Below, in pieces: positions 44,524 through 53,291 of a stretch of 64,000 nt of DNA. Location: the NCBI GenBank assembly GCA_963843945.1, contig CAWJMF010000002.1, positions 1,116,001-1,180,000 on the forward strand. Direction: 5' to 3'. The position numbers and the translations under genes are program-made. The notes below the pieces were generated by a model. It saw nothing but the letters and a program-made list of their open reading frames with translations, did not search any database and had not been told where the DNA came from. The stretch comes from CAWJMF01 sp963843945. Lineage in GTDB: Bacteria > Vulcanimicrobiota > Vulcanimicrobiia > Vulcanimicrobiales > Vulcanimicrobiaceae. The stretch's first letter is position 1. Each line of letters begins with the position of its first letter.

Positions 44524-46341
44524 CTAGATTGGCTTCCCGTCATCGTCCGCGCCGAGAAGTAACGGGCGAACTAACGGCACCGGCGGATCCCCGTGAGCGA
44601 GCAGCGCGTCGTGAAAAGCTTCCAACGAATAGGCGCTGCCCATCTTTCGTTGATAGTCGGCGCGCAACTTGAGGATCATCAGCTTTCCCAGTGTGTAGTA
44701 GCCGTACATCGGGTCCTGCGTGCCGCGAAGGCTCTCTCCGATGGCGACCCCGGAGCTCTGGAAGCAGGCGTCTTGGAAGAAACGCTCGCTGCGCTCGACC
44801 GACCAACCCGCCGTGTGAAGCTTCACGCCGACAATGAACCGGCATTCCCGGAGCAGCGCTAGCGAGAGTTGCTCGAGGCGGACTCGCGGATCGCCGTTGC
44901 CCCAGCCTCGATCGACCATCATCTGCTCGCCGTAATGAGCCCAGCCTTCACCGAACTCCGGAATCCAAATCAACCGACGGGTGAGGCTGAGGTCGAGATG
45001 CTTGTCAATCGCATAGTTGACGAAATGGCCGGGATAGATCTCGTGAGCCGAGATGAGCGGTCGACGATAGTCGTTGAACTGCGAGACGTACCCCACTTGG
45101 CGCGCCAGCGGCCACGTCGGATCGGCAGGAGTGACGTCGTAGTAGGTTTGGGTAGCAAAGCGCTCCAGCACGCCGGGCGAATCTTCTTGCGCGGTGACAA
45201 CTGAGCGCTCGAACTTCGGCGTCGCTACGACGGTGACGTCCGCATCGGATGGCAAGGTGACGATGTGCCGCGCGACGAGGAAGGCGCGCAATTTCACGAG
45301 ATCGCTCTGCGCCGCCGCGAGTAACGCACCTGGGGCCGGGCGCTTGTTCGCGAGGGTGGCGTAGGTGGCGCGCACCTGTGCCTTCGGGTCGATGAGGTGC
45401 GCAGTCGCGATGAACTGCGCACGATCTCTTGCGAGGGCCGCCTGCCCGATCTTGAGATATTCCGGTACCGTCAGAGAAACTTCATCTTCATACTGGAGCC
45501 GCTGCTCGTAGGCCGCGGCTCCAATGGCATAGGTTCCCGCCGGGCGGATCGTACGCAGATAGGCCGCGAAGGCGGCCATCGCGTGCTTCGCCGTCATCGT
45601 TGACGCGCGAAACGCTGCCCGGGAAGCCGGATCGCCGATCCCGGCGAACGCCAGTGGCACGTCATCAGCGAGGAACGAGACCGCTCCGTCTGCATCGCCG
45701 ATCGAGACCGTCTTCGTCGCTGCATCGACCGACCCGAGGTTCGCCCGCGCTTGCGCGAGTAGCCGCGGGATCTGGTTTTCCCGCGCGATGACGTGCGCGA
45801 GGCGCACCGTCGCGGGCGCAAAGGGCCGCTCGATCAGCGAATAGATCGCAGCGCTGGCCGTCCCGACGTAGATGTCTGGATTGTGCCGCCACCGTGCGAG
45901 TTCGCCCGTCAGGAGCTGATCGTCGAGAATTTGATCTTCCAGCATGCGCCGGTCGATGGTGACGTCCTGCGATAGCTGCGCACTATCGAGCGCCTGCAGT
46001 TTCCGGAGCACGTCTGCTTCCCGCGCAAGGTGCCGCTCGAACGTGCCCGCCGACATGTCGTCGAGCACGGCGTCGAAATCGTGGACACCGGTAGCCGTTG
46101 CCGACGACGGCGACTCGCGAAAACCGTCGTAGAAATACGCACGGGCGATCTGCGCGAGCGTTTCATCTTGCGAGCCAATCGGCGCCGGCGAAACAGCGGG
46201 AGCGTTCGACGGCGGAGAAGCGTCGGCGACCGCCGTCGTCCTCACTCCGCTCGCGGCGGGCCAAATAAGATGTGCGGGAACCGCGCTTGGCGCCAATCCA
46301 AGCACGACGACGGAAGCGATGCCTCTAAGATAAAGCCCCAC
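44524..46341 (-). CDS. DUF885 family secreted protein
   Basis: 605 residues with a signal peptide (cleavage about residue 23-30). ISAHEIYPGHFVNYAI is the DUF885 hallmark, an HExxxGH-type putative metal site, followed by FGEGWAHYGEQMM, a second conserved block with Glu and His. The family is thought to contain metallo-hydrolases or peptidases of the cell envelope. Length is normal. Confidence 0.85.
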   Translation of the reverse strand: MGLYLRGIASVVVLGLAPSAVPAHLIWPAASGVRTTAVADASPPSNAPAVSPAPIGSQDETLAQIARAYFYDGFRESPSSATATGVHDFDAVLDDMSAGTFERHLAREADVLRKLQALDSAQLSQDVTIDRRMLEDQILDDQLLTGELARWRHNPDIYVGTASAAIYSLIERPFAPATVRLAHVIARENQIPRLLAQARANLGSVDAATKTVSIGDADGAVSFLADDVPLAFAGIGDPASRAAFRASTMTAKHAMAAFAAYLRTIRPAGTYAIGAAAYEQRLQYEDEVSLTVPEYLKIGQAALARDRAQFIATAHLIDPKAQVRATYATLANKRPAPGALLAAAQSDLVKLRAFLVARHIVTLPSDADVTVVATPKFERSVVTAQEDSPGVLERFATQTYYDVTPADPTWPLARQVGYVSQFNDYRRPLISAHEIYPGHFVNYAIDKHLDLSLTRRLIWIPEFGEGWAHYGEQMMVDRGWGNGDPRVRLEQLSLALLRECRFIVGVKLHTAGWSVERSERFFQDACFQSSGVAIGESLRGTQDPMYGYYTLGKLMILKLRADYQRKMGSAYSLEAFHDALLAHGDPPVPLVRPLLLGADDDGKPI

Positions 46342-46483
46342 GGTGTACCTCAGGAACAGGGTAGGAGATTAGCCTATCATCCGGGATCCCAACTTCCCTC
46401 CATCAGACTAAATGCATGGCAAGTGCATCGCAAGAGCGGTTTGCCGACGATGAGAGCGGTACGCTCGGTGAGATGCTCCAAGG

Positions 46484-48250
46484 TCACGGCTTCGACTCTC
46501 GGGGCGCCTCCGGCATGACGGCGACAATCGTGAATCTTCCGGCGGGTGAAACGCTAGCCTGAATGATGTGTCTCGCGGCGCCGACCGAGGCGGCTCCCAC
46601 TTCCAGCCAGCGCCCCTTTCGTTTGTCGAAGCTCACCATTCTGAAGCTCGTGTCGGCCGCTAGGCCTGTCGCGTCATAAGGTAACGAGAGAATGGCGACG
46701 GCTCGGCTCGAAGCGGACGATCGCCCGGGAGCTGCCGCCGGCGCAGCCGCACCTACGTCGACGAGCGGTCCTACGACGAGCGCGCGAACGAGCTTCGACG
46801 TGCCACGCTCGGTCAGCAGCGCGCTCGTCGTGCGCTCCGAAACCGATCGCGACTGGGCCTCGGTGCTGATCGTCACGTCTAGTCCCGCGGCTAAGCCTCG
46901 CGCCTGCTCCGGCGTCGCGGCTCGCGTGTTCAGCGACACTCCGTTGAGCCACGGATCGCCGCGAACGATCACCGGGGTCCCCCAATTCACTAAAGTGCCA
47001 CCGCACCCCGGAAAAGCACACGCCACAACGCAGAGGTTTATGTGGCTGCTCGAACACGGCACAAACACCGGGTTCGGCTTGCAAACGAAGAATTTCGTTG
47101 CTTGACACGGTGGAGGTCCGGAAGGCTGCGCCAGAAGATAGGCGTGCAAATTGCCGGTTCGCGAATCGTAGCCGTCGGCGGCGATCCATCCGCTGCTGTT
47201 GATCGCATCGCCGGTGGTAAGCGTGACATACGGCAGGAGATTGCTACGGGGATCGATGAGCGCGTTGAGATCGAGCATCGTTCCGCCCGTGTAGAGGAAC
47301 CCGTGCCCGCGCGTGTCGAGCGGTGTATCGGAGTACCCGACGATTTGTCCGGCGCCGTTAATGCTTGCCCCGTCACTGAAATTCGCGTCCGGAGAAAGAG
47401 TCCCGAGATCTTGCATCGCGCTCCCCGCCGCGTACAGGAACGCGTGGGTCGTCGTGCCGTTGCCCGTGTCGGCTTCCCCGGTAACCTGACCGGCATCGTT
47501 GATGCTCCTCCCAATGCTGCCGACCCCACCGAGCGTCCCAATGTCTTGCATCGGCCCGGCGTTACCGTACAAGAATGCATGCCACACTTGTGGACTCGTT
47601 GAGCTACCGACGTCGGCAAATCCCGTGACCCAGCCGAGGCTGTTGACGCCGAGTGCCGAGCTAAAAGAACCGCCAAGCGTCCCGAGGTCTTGCATCGGCC
47701 CACCGTTGCCGCACAGGAACGCGTGGACTTCCGGCTGCCCACCGGGGCCGATCGTGTTCGTGCAAGTTATGCCGGCAATCTGTCCGGCTTTATTGATGCT
47801 TTGGCCCTGGCTGAAGATTCCGAGAAGACAAGGTGTTTGGGCCGCGGCGAGTGAGCCAAGATCGAGCAACGCACCGTTGTACAGATACGCGTAAGAAGGG
47901 CCGAATTGGTTACCTGAATTGGACGCAGTACAGAACGCACCGGCGACTTGTCCCGCGTCATTGATACCGCGGCCCGTGCTGCAAGCCCAACCAGATGCGC
48001 TGATCGCCATCATTGGGCCGGAACCGTTGTAGACGAAGGCGTAGCTCAGAGGGCCGCTGCTCTGCGAAGTTCCGGTAACCGCACCTGCGCTGTTGATGCC
48101 CTCACCGGTGCTCCACAGCCCACCAAGCGTCCCGAGATCGGTGAGCGTGTAGGTCATGGCAAACGCCGGCTCGCAACCCGCGATCAGCAAGGCGCAAACG
48201 AGCGCGGCGGTCCGTCTCGACACTCTCACTCCGGCCGCTAGAGTCCGCAT
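46484..48250 (-). CDS. HAF-repeat extracellular protein
   Basis: 588 residues. The signal region ends LLIAGCEPAFA and could be a lipobox. Seven or more HAF repeats run from about residue 35 to 370 (LGTLGG, then INxAGQVxG, then HAFLY), a beta-propeller-like family of exported proteins. Residues 380-430 are Cys-rich (six Cys), and the C-terminal domain is distinct. No catalytic motif. Confidence 0.82.
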   Translation of the reverse strand: MRTLAAGVRVSRRTAALVCALLIAGCEPAFAMTYTLTDLGTLGGLWSTGEGINSAGAVTGTSQSSGPLSYAFVYNGSGPMMAISASGWACSTGRGINDAGQVAGAFCTASNSGNQFGPSYAYLYNGALLDLGSLAAAQTPCLLGIFSQGQSINKAGQIAGITCTNTIGPGGQPEVHAFLCGNGGPMQDLGTLGGSFSSALGVNSLGWVTGFADVGSSTSPQVWHAFLYGNAGPMQDIGTLGGVGSIGRSINDAGQVTGEADTGNGTTTHAFLYAAGSAMQDLGTLSPDANFSDGASINGAGQIVGYSDTPLDTRGHGFLYTGGTMLDLNALIDPRSNLLPYVTLTTGDAINSSGWIAADGYDSRTGNLHAYLLAQPSGPPPCQATKFFVCKPNPVFVPCSSSHINLCVVACAFPGCGGTLVNWGTPVIVRGDPWLNGVSLNTRAATPEQARGLAAGLDVTISTEAQSRSVSERTTSALLTERGTSKLVRALVVGPLVDVGAAAPAAAPGRSSASSRAVAILSLPYDATGLAADTSFRMVSFDKRKGRWLEVGAASVGAARHIIQASVSPAGRFTIVAVMPEAPRESKP

Positions 48251-48650
48251 CCACAGAAGTTCCTTGGGTATCTAAGGGCCCCTGGCCACGCGCCGGATCC
48301 GGCTCGGCACTACAAGCCGCTTTTGGCGAGGCCGTTCCGCACGGAGGTCCGATGAGTAGCCGACCCTACGGCGTCGCGCTTTCGGCGTTTGCGGGCGCGA
48401 CCGTGATCACGGCACGTGCCGGCCTTCTTTCGCACGATCGCCGCACCGGCGGCGGCCGCAACGTGCGAGGCGCCTCTTTTGCAAACGCGATTCTCTCGGT
48501 GCTCGCGACGGAGCAAAGCATTTAATATGCCGTCATCTTCAGGGTCGGCTTCTATCTCAACGAACGTCCCGCCAAGTTGCTCGACATACCGTCGCCGACG
48601 CTTTCCGAGAAGCAGCTAATCACGACTTCCTTGAACGACCAAAAAAACCG
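48251..48650. other. Gene-poor 400-bp stretch
   Basis: A minus-strand frame at about 48310-48600 reads as an Arg-rich peptide with no usual start codon at its 5' end. I do not regard it as a supported gene. No RNA gene or repeat was seen. Confidence 0.35.
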
Positions 48651-49406
48651 CTAGGGCTCGTCGAAACGCCGTACTGAGCCCACATTGCGCAGCGACTCTT
48701 CGAGCCTTCTGAGGCGGCTTGTTGTCACCACCTGGCGGCCCGTGATCGACACCGTGCCGGTAGTGTTTGCCGCGTCGGCGTCGAGCGTGAACGTCCCAGT
48801 CGCCATGCCGCTCGTTAAATTCGGTATCGAAAACGAGGTGATTGCCCCGTCCGAATAGGGCCCAAAGAAGTAGTCGGGCATCTTCGGGAGGTGCGTGAAT
48901 CCGTAACCACCGCTGATGCTCGAGGCTGTCACCGGAGGCTCGATTTCGGCAAAGAAGCAGCCGTCAGTGACGTCCGTCGTGTAGCTGCCTTCGGGGGGAG
49001 AGCTGTCTCCGAATGGGGTCAGCAAGCCCGTGAACGCCGGAATCACGTAAGTTCCGGTGTAGACGGTGACGGTCACCGGCGTCGGAGTCGAAGCCGGGGT
49101 GGGCGCTGGACTGCCCGGTGGGAAGGTCGGAGGCGGCGTCCCTGGCGTCAGCAGGTTTTGGACTTGATACGAGCCCATGCCGGGAGTTTGCGTGTAAGTA
49201 CCGGACGCATCGACCGTTCCTTCCGTGAGGATGATGACGTAGGTGCTAGGAATCGCAACCACGGGCGCTGCCGTACATCTCGAGACATCGAACGGTGTCG
49301 GCTCGGCATTGGTCGGTGACACGGGTGCGCTGCTGTTGGAACATCCGGCGGCCAAGCTAATGGCCGCGAGCAGAAGCAGCTCGGGGAGACGTCTCTGTGA
49401 ACGCAT
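48651..49406 (-). CDS. Hypothetical lipoprotein
   Basis: 251 residues with a lipobox (ISLAAGC, Cys about 22). A Pro/Thr-rich linker (about 95-112) separates two beta-rich parts. No known domain. It is probably anchored in a membrane. The upstream 49407-49654 segment has no gene and borders the first IS3 element. Confidence 0.65.
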   Translation of the reverse strand: MRSQRRLPELLLLAAISLAAGCSNSSAPVSPTNAEPTPFDVSRCTAAPVVAIPSTYVIILTEGTVDASGTYTQTPGMGSYQVQNLLTPGTPPPTFPPGSPAPTPASTPTPVTVTVYTGTYVIPAFTGLLTPFGDSSPPEGSYTTDVTDGCFFAEIEPPVTASSISGGYGFTHLPKMPDYFFGPYSDGAITSFSIPNLTSGMATGTFTLDADAANTTGTVSITGRQVVTTSRLRRLEESLRNVGSVRRFDEP

Positions 49407-49729
49407 GTGGCACCCCGCTTTCTGGCGAGAGCTTTAACCGCGCGATTTTTCCATTGCACGGGCTGCGATGAGCGCCTACTTTTCTGGGAGAATCCCAGCT
49501 GGACAGCGCACCTGGGCGCGTTTCCAGCGGCTCTATCCGCTATCCCGTCCTGCAGACCAGGGGGCAATAAGGAAAGGCTCGGAAACCGGACACGGTGGCC
49601 CCCAAAATGGGCCGACTCAATTCGAAAGGGCCTTATGCTCGATGCTCCTGCAGGTGATCTGAGGGGGTGGATTCGGACAGAAAGAGACTGTGAGTTTCCG
49701 GGCGTAGAGCCCACCAAGGAGACTGCACG

Positions 49730-50023
49730 GTGCGCAAGAGCCGCTTTACCGAGAGCCAGATCGTTGGGATTCTCAAGGAGCTCGATGCCGGGACGCCGGC
49801 AACCGAACTCGGCCGAAAGCACGGCATTCACGCGAACACGATCCGCCTGTGGCGAGACCGGTACGCTGGCCTTGAGTCCAGTGACTTGGTCCGCCTCAAG
49901 CAACTTGAAGACGAGAGTCGGCGTAAAGACCGCATCATTGCCAAGCTGACGCTCGAGGTCGATGCGATGAAAGAGCTGGTCGAAAAAAACGGTTGGAGCT
50001 CTCGCAGCGGCAAGACGCGGTGA
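49730..50023 (+). CDS. IS3-family transposase OrfA
   Basis: 97 residues. An HTH_Tnp_1-type N-terminus (RFTESQIVGILKELDAG) and a leucine-zipper-like helix follow. It contains an A7 run at 49983-49989 where a -1 ribosomal frameshift would join it to OrfB (giving VEKKRLELSQRQ), as is usual in this family. Confidence 0.88.
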   Translation: MRKSRFTESQIVGILKELDAGTPATELGRKHGIHANTIRLWRDRYAGLESSDLVRLKQLEDESRRKDRIIAKLTLEVDAMKELVEKNGWSSRSGKTR

Positions 50024-50642
50024 GAGCTCTCCAACAGCGCGGGATCTCGGCTATCCGGGCGTGCTCGCTCATCGGCTTCACGCGCAGCAATCTGTACTAT
50101 CACCGCAAGCCCAAAGATGATGAACATCTCAAGGCGCGCCTCGAAGACCTTGCGGCGAAGCGCCCGCGGTGGGGTTGGCGGCGTCTGCGTATTCTGCTCC
50201 AGCGCGAGAAGGTCCAGGCGGGAGAACATCGCCTCCGGCGCGTGTACCGGGAACTCGGACTGCAAGTGCGGCCTCGCAAGAAGCGCAAGGTGCGGTACGT
50301 TCGCGGCAACGCGATCGCTCAAGTCTTGGCGCCGAACGAGCGTTGGTCGCTTGATTTCATGCACGATACGCTCGCCAGCGGTCGACGCCTACGTACGCTT
50401 ATGGTCATCGACGACTTTACGCGGGAGTGCTTGGCAATCGAGGTCGAGCGTGGGTTCAGCAGCCGGCGGGTCATCCGCGCCCTCGAGGCTATCGCCTTCG
50501 AGCGGGGACTTCCCAAAACGCTCCGTTTTGACAACGGCGCCGAGCTAACCAGTCATGCCATGTTGCGTTGGGGCGCGGAGAACTCGATCGATCTGCACTT
50601 CATCGATCCCGGTAAGCCCGTGCAGAACGCCCACATCGAATC

Positions 50643-50815
50643 TTTACATGATAATATGATAGACGCTCGTTCTGGCTTATTATTGAATTGCCCGAAGTGG
50701 TTTGTGAATGACCTGCCGGCGAGCACTTCACGATTCGCGAACTCTGGCTTCAAAGACGAACGCTGAAACGCTCTGTAAAGACTTGCCGGTTCGCGCTCGA
50801 GACTGCGAGGAACAT
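50643..50815 (+). ncRNA. Candidate bridge RNA of the IS110 element
   Basis: Two stem-loops are visible. The first pairs 50665-50669 with 50720-50724 and 50672-50676 with 50715-50719, with a TT bulge. The second pairs 50736-50742 with 50789-50795 and 50745-50748 with 50785-50788. The first loop has ATTGAATT (50682-50689), matching target-left ATCGAATC with U-G wobbles, and TGAATGA (50705-50711), complementary to target-right TCGTTCA with one wobble. The second loop has CAAAGACG (50751-50758), identical to the right end 51887-51894, and TGTAAAGA (50774-50781), complementary to the left junction TCTTTACA. The order equals that of known IS110 bridge RNAs. Confidence 0.75.
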
Positions 50816-51880
50816 ATGAGCTTGGTCGCAGGAGTTGATTCTCACAAAGATTCGCTATCGGTTGTAGTCATTGACGCCGTCGGTAAAGAAATCGACCGAT
50901 TCGACATCGGGAACGAAACGGCGGGCTTCGAGACGGCCCTCAAGCGGGTGCGTCGACGCGGCAAGGCTGTATGGGGCATTGAAGGTACCGGCGCGTATGG
51001 TCGCCTCTTCGCAGACTACCTATTCGGTGCAAATGCGATAGTCTACGAAGTGCCTGGTCGTCTTACGAAGCGCCATCGCTCCTTTGGAACACGAACAGGT
51101 AAATCCGATCCAATCGACGCAAGGGCGATTGCAGAGGTTGTGCTACGTGAGCAGGAACGCTTAGGCCGCTACTACAGCGACGACGTTCACGAAGAGCTGC
51201 GCCTACTCTACGACCATCGCGACCAATTGGTGAATGCGCGGGTTCAGGCAATAAATCGCTTGCGCACCGCGGTTTTTCGGCTGCAGCTCGGCGATCTTCC
51301 TCGTGATCTTTATCGCGAGAAAGCGCTTCATCTGGTCGAGCAGCGTGCTCGACGCACCAAGACTTCTTCAACCGTAGCAGCTGCAGTGCTCCAGGAAATA
51401 CGGTTTGCGATTGCTGCAGTCCGCCTCTACAACGAGCAAATCGCGGAAGTGGAATCGGCGATTCACCCTTTAGCTAGTCGGTTCTCCGAACTGCTCCGCT
51501 TAACTGGAGTTTCGTCGATTGTAGCCGCCGGAATCGTCGGCCACACGGGTGACCTGCGAAACGTTCGAAATGCTGATGCGTTTGCGATGCGCTCGGGATC
51601 TGCGCCGTTGCCGTGCTCAAGCGGGCGAACCGACCGCGATCGACTAAACAAAGGTGGCAATCGCCAATTGAATCGCATGTTGCATACAATGGCCGTTGTG
51701 CAGCGACGAATTGCTGGTCATCCCGGGCAAGATTACTACCGGAAGAAGCTCCGGGAAGGCAAATCGCCGGCCGCTGCGCTTCGATCGCTTAAACGTCGCT
51801 TAGCCACCATCGTGTACTATCGCCTGCTGGATGACTACAAAGCGCTTTCGGCTCATTCGCGCTCGCGCCTCGTGGCCTAG
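50816..51880 (+). CDS. IS110-family transposase/recombinase (DEDD)
   Basis: 354 residues from the ATG at 50816, with GAGG upstream. The RuvC-like DEDD set is Asp8 (AGVDSHKD), Glu56 (GIEGTGAYG), Asp98 and Asp101 (SDPIDARAI). The C-terminal Transposase_20 domain has GSAPLPCSSGR, containing the candidate catalytic Ser, and NKGGNRQLNR. It acts with a bridge RNA to recombine donor and target DNA. Confidence 0.92.
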   Translation: MSLVAGVDSHKDSLSVVVIDAVGKEIDRFDIGNETAGFETALKRVRRRGKAVWGIEGTGAYGRLFADYLFGANAIVYEVPGRLTKRHRSFGTRTGKSDPIDARAIAEVVLREQERLGRYYSDDVHEELRLLYDHRDQLVNARVQAINRLRTAVFRLQLGDLPRDLYREKALHLVEQRARRTKTSSTVAAAVLQEIRFAIAAVRLYNEQIAEVESAIHPLASRFSELLRLTGVSSIVAAGIVGHTGDLRNVRNADAFAMRSGSAPLPCSSGRTDRDRLNKGGNRQLNRMLHTMAVVQRRIAGHPGQDYYRKKLREGKSPAAALRSLKRRLATIVYYRLLDDYKALSAHSRSRLVA

Positions 51881-52157
51881 AATTGACAAAGACGGTCGTT
51901 CAACGGGCGAGCGCGCGATGAGTTCCTCAATCTGCACAGCTTTCTCACTCTTGATCAAGCACGCGAGGCCGCTGCGGAGTGGCTAATCGACTACAACGAG
52001 ATCCGACCGCATAGCTCGATCGGCAACCAAACGCCCAGGGAGTTTGCCGAAAGCCTAAAACTCAACCAGCCCTCACAGCTATCAGCTGCCTGAAACGTCC
52101 CCTCAGATCAATACGACGGCTCATACCCTATGCTAAGATTTTGAAGGTGAACTGCTA

Positions 52158-52691
52158 ATGCGGAAACATTCAATCGGTCTGTTTTGCGTGGGTGTGCTGG
52201 TCTCTCTTTTGCCAGTCTCCGCCACCTCGTGGGGGGGAGCCGCTGCTGCGGCGACGGCAAGTCCATCTGCTTCACCGACACCTAATCCACTATTTAAATC
52301 AGTCTTATCGAGCCTCAAAAAGAAGACATCGGTCCCGATAATGCTACCGACGACGGTACCTTTCGATGGCAGCCTCTTTGCTGACATTTTGAGTTCGTCT
52401 AGCACATCGTATGTCGTCGAAGTTGCGCAGGCGGCGAGTTGTGCCGGGCTCGGTGCTTGCCACTTAGCCACGATTGCTGGCTATACGAGTGGTTCAGCGC
52501 CACCGCTAACCGGCACCGCTATGACTTTGAATAACGGTACGACCGCCTATTTGAACGCAACGCAATGCGGCGCGGGATGCACTGACTCTTATCTGCTGTT
52601 TACTATTAATGGATATGTCTACGAGGTCGGAGCCAAGGGGGGAAACGTCACCGCAGCCTTGTCGATGGCCAACTCCCTGCAGGGTTACTGA
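52158..52691 (+). CDS. Secreted hypothetical protein
   Basis: 177 residues with GAAGGTGA before the ATG. A signal peptide (about 1-30) precedes a Ser/Pro-rich linker, then a compact domain with four Cys (SCAGLGAC and QCGAGC). Unknown function. It lies between two IS3 elements and has less GC-biased codons, suggesting acquired DNA. Confidence 0.65.
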   Translation: MRKHSIGLFCVGVLVSLLPVSATSWGGAAAAATASPSASPTPNPLFKSVLSSLKKKTSVPIMLPTTVPFDGSLFADILSSSSTSYVVEVAQAASCAGLGACHLATIAGYTSGSAPPLTGTAMTLNNGTTAYLNATQCGAGCTDSYLLFTINGYVYEVGAKGGNVTAALSMANSLQGY

Positions 52692-52977
52692 TCGCTTCAC
52701 CAGGCCTCAATTCGATGCCGCAAACGATGTGGTGTTTGCTCTACCACGGTATGCCTGTGTGTAATTTGGGCGGCGTGAGATCGGCTTTCAGCACTTGATA
52801 GAAATTGAACGCGCGGCAACTTCAGTAGAATTCGTGACCTGAGCCCAAGATAGTATCCCAGCGATAAGGGCGAATTCCCGCGGCAACTGGCCGCAAGGTG
52901 ACCCTCACCCCAAAAGCTAGACCAGCGGGACTCGCGAAATTTCGGCAATAATCCGACCCACATCTGGAGGTTTTGCC

Positions 52978-53241
52978 GTGAGGAAACGCCACTCGCCCGA
53001 GCAGATCGCCCAGGCCCTGCGCCAGGCCGAAGCCGGCACGCCCGTCGCCGAGATCATCCGCAAACTCGGCGTCCACGAGAACACGTTCTACGCGTGGAAA
53101 AAGCGCTTTGGAGGACTCGGGACTCCCGAAATCCGCGAACTGCGCCAGTTGCGTGAAGAGAACAGCAAGCTCAAGCGCCTGGTCGCCGATCTCTCGCTCG
53201 ATAAGACCATGCTTCAGGACATCATCTCAAAAAAACTCTGA
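52978..53241 (+). CDS. IS3-family transposase OrfA
   Basis: 87 residues from a GTG after TGGAGG. HTH_Tnp_1 region: RHSPEQIAQALRQAEAG, then KLGVHENTFYAWKKRFGG. An A7 run at 53229-53235 near the stop supports -1 frameshifting into OrfB (continuing SKKTLKPAQQRSRVGYL). Confidence 0.88.
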   Translation: MRKRHSPEQIAQALRQAEAGTPVAEIIRKLGVHENTFYAWKKRFGGLGTPEIRELRQLREENSKLKRLVADLSLDKTMLQDIISKKL

Positions 53242-53291
53242 AGCCGGCGCAGCAACGCAGCCGCGTCGGCTACCTCAAGAAGAGCTACGGC

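Larger units (their letters stand above)
50643..51897 (+). mobile_element. IS110-family insertion sequence inside IS3 orfB
   Basis: Comparing the interrupted OrfB with an intact reading places the left junction after GAATC (50642) and the right before GTTCAACGG (51898). TC is present at both junctions and is the likely core dinucleotide. The element has a long left non-coding end (173 nt), one transposase gene and only about 15 nt at the right end, typical of the IS110 group. No terminal inverted repeats. Confidence 0.85.
49993..52093 (+). pseudogene. IS3-family transposase OrfB split by IS110 insertion
   Basis: The 5' part (to 50642) has the HTH_21 region and the rve core: WSLDFMHDT (first Asp) and LRFDNGAEL (second Asp). 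The coding frame stops matching after NAHIES, immediately before the third catalytic residue context. The 3' part resumes at about 51896 with SFNGRARDEFLN and runs to the TGA at 52091-52093 (IRPHSSIGNQTPREFAE). The enzyme is inactivated. Confidence 0.88.
49655..52110 (+). mobile_element. IS3-family element interrupted by an IS110-family element
   Basis: Terminal inverted repeats TGATCTGAGGGG are at 49655-49666 and, inverted, at 52099-52110. Without the inserted IS110 the length is about 1.2 kb, normal for IS3. It encodes OrfA and a split OrfB. No target-site duplication is obvious (flanks AGG and ATA). Confidence 0.85.

Noticed and set aside
50730..50737. ACGATTCG as a target guide (complement of CGAATCGT)
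   Set aside because: It matches the target by eight bases but falls between the two loops, partly in the second stem; the loop segments give a complete and ordered set, so this is probably chance.
50708..50815. Longer transposase start for the IS110 protein
   Set aside because: The family begins at the AGVDSHKD region; the ATG at 50816 has a ribosome-binding site and the upstream codons overlap the candidate bridge RNA.
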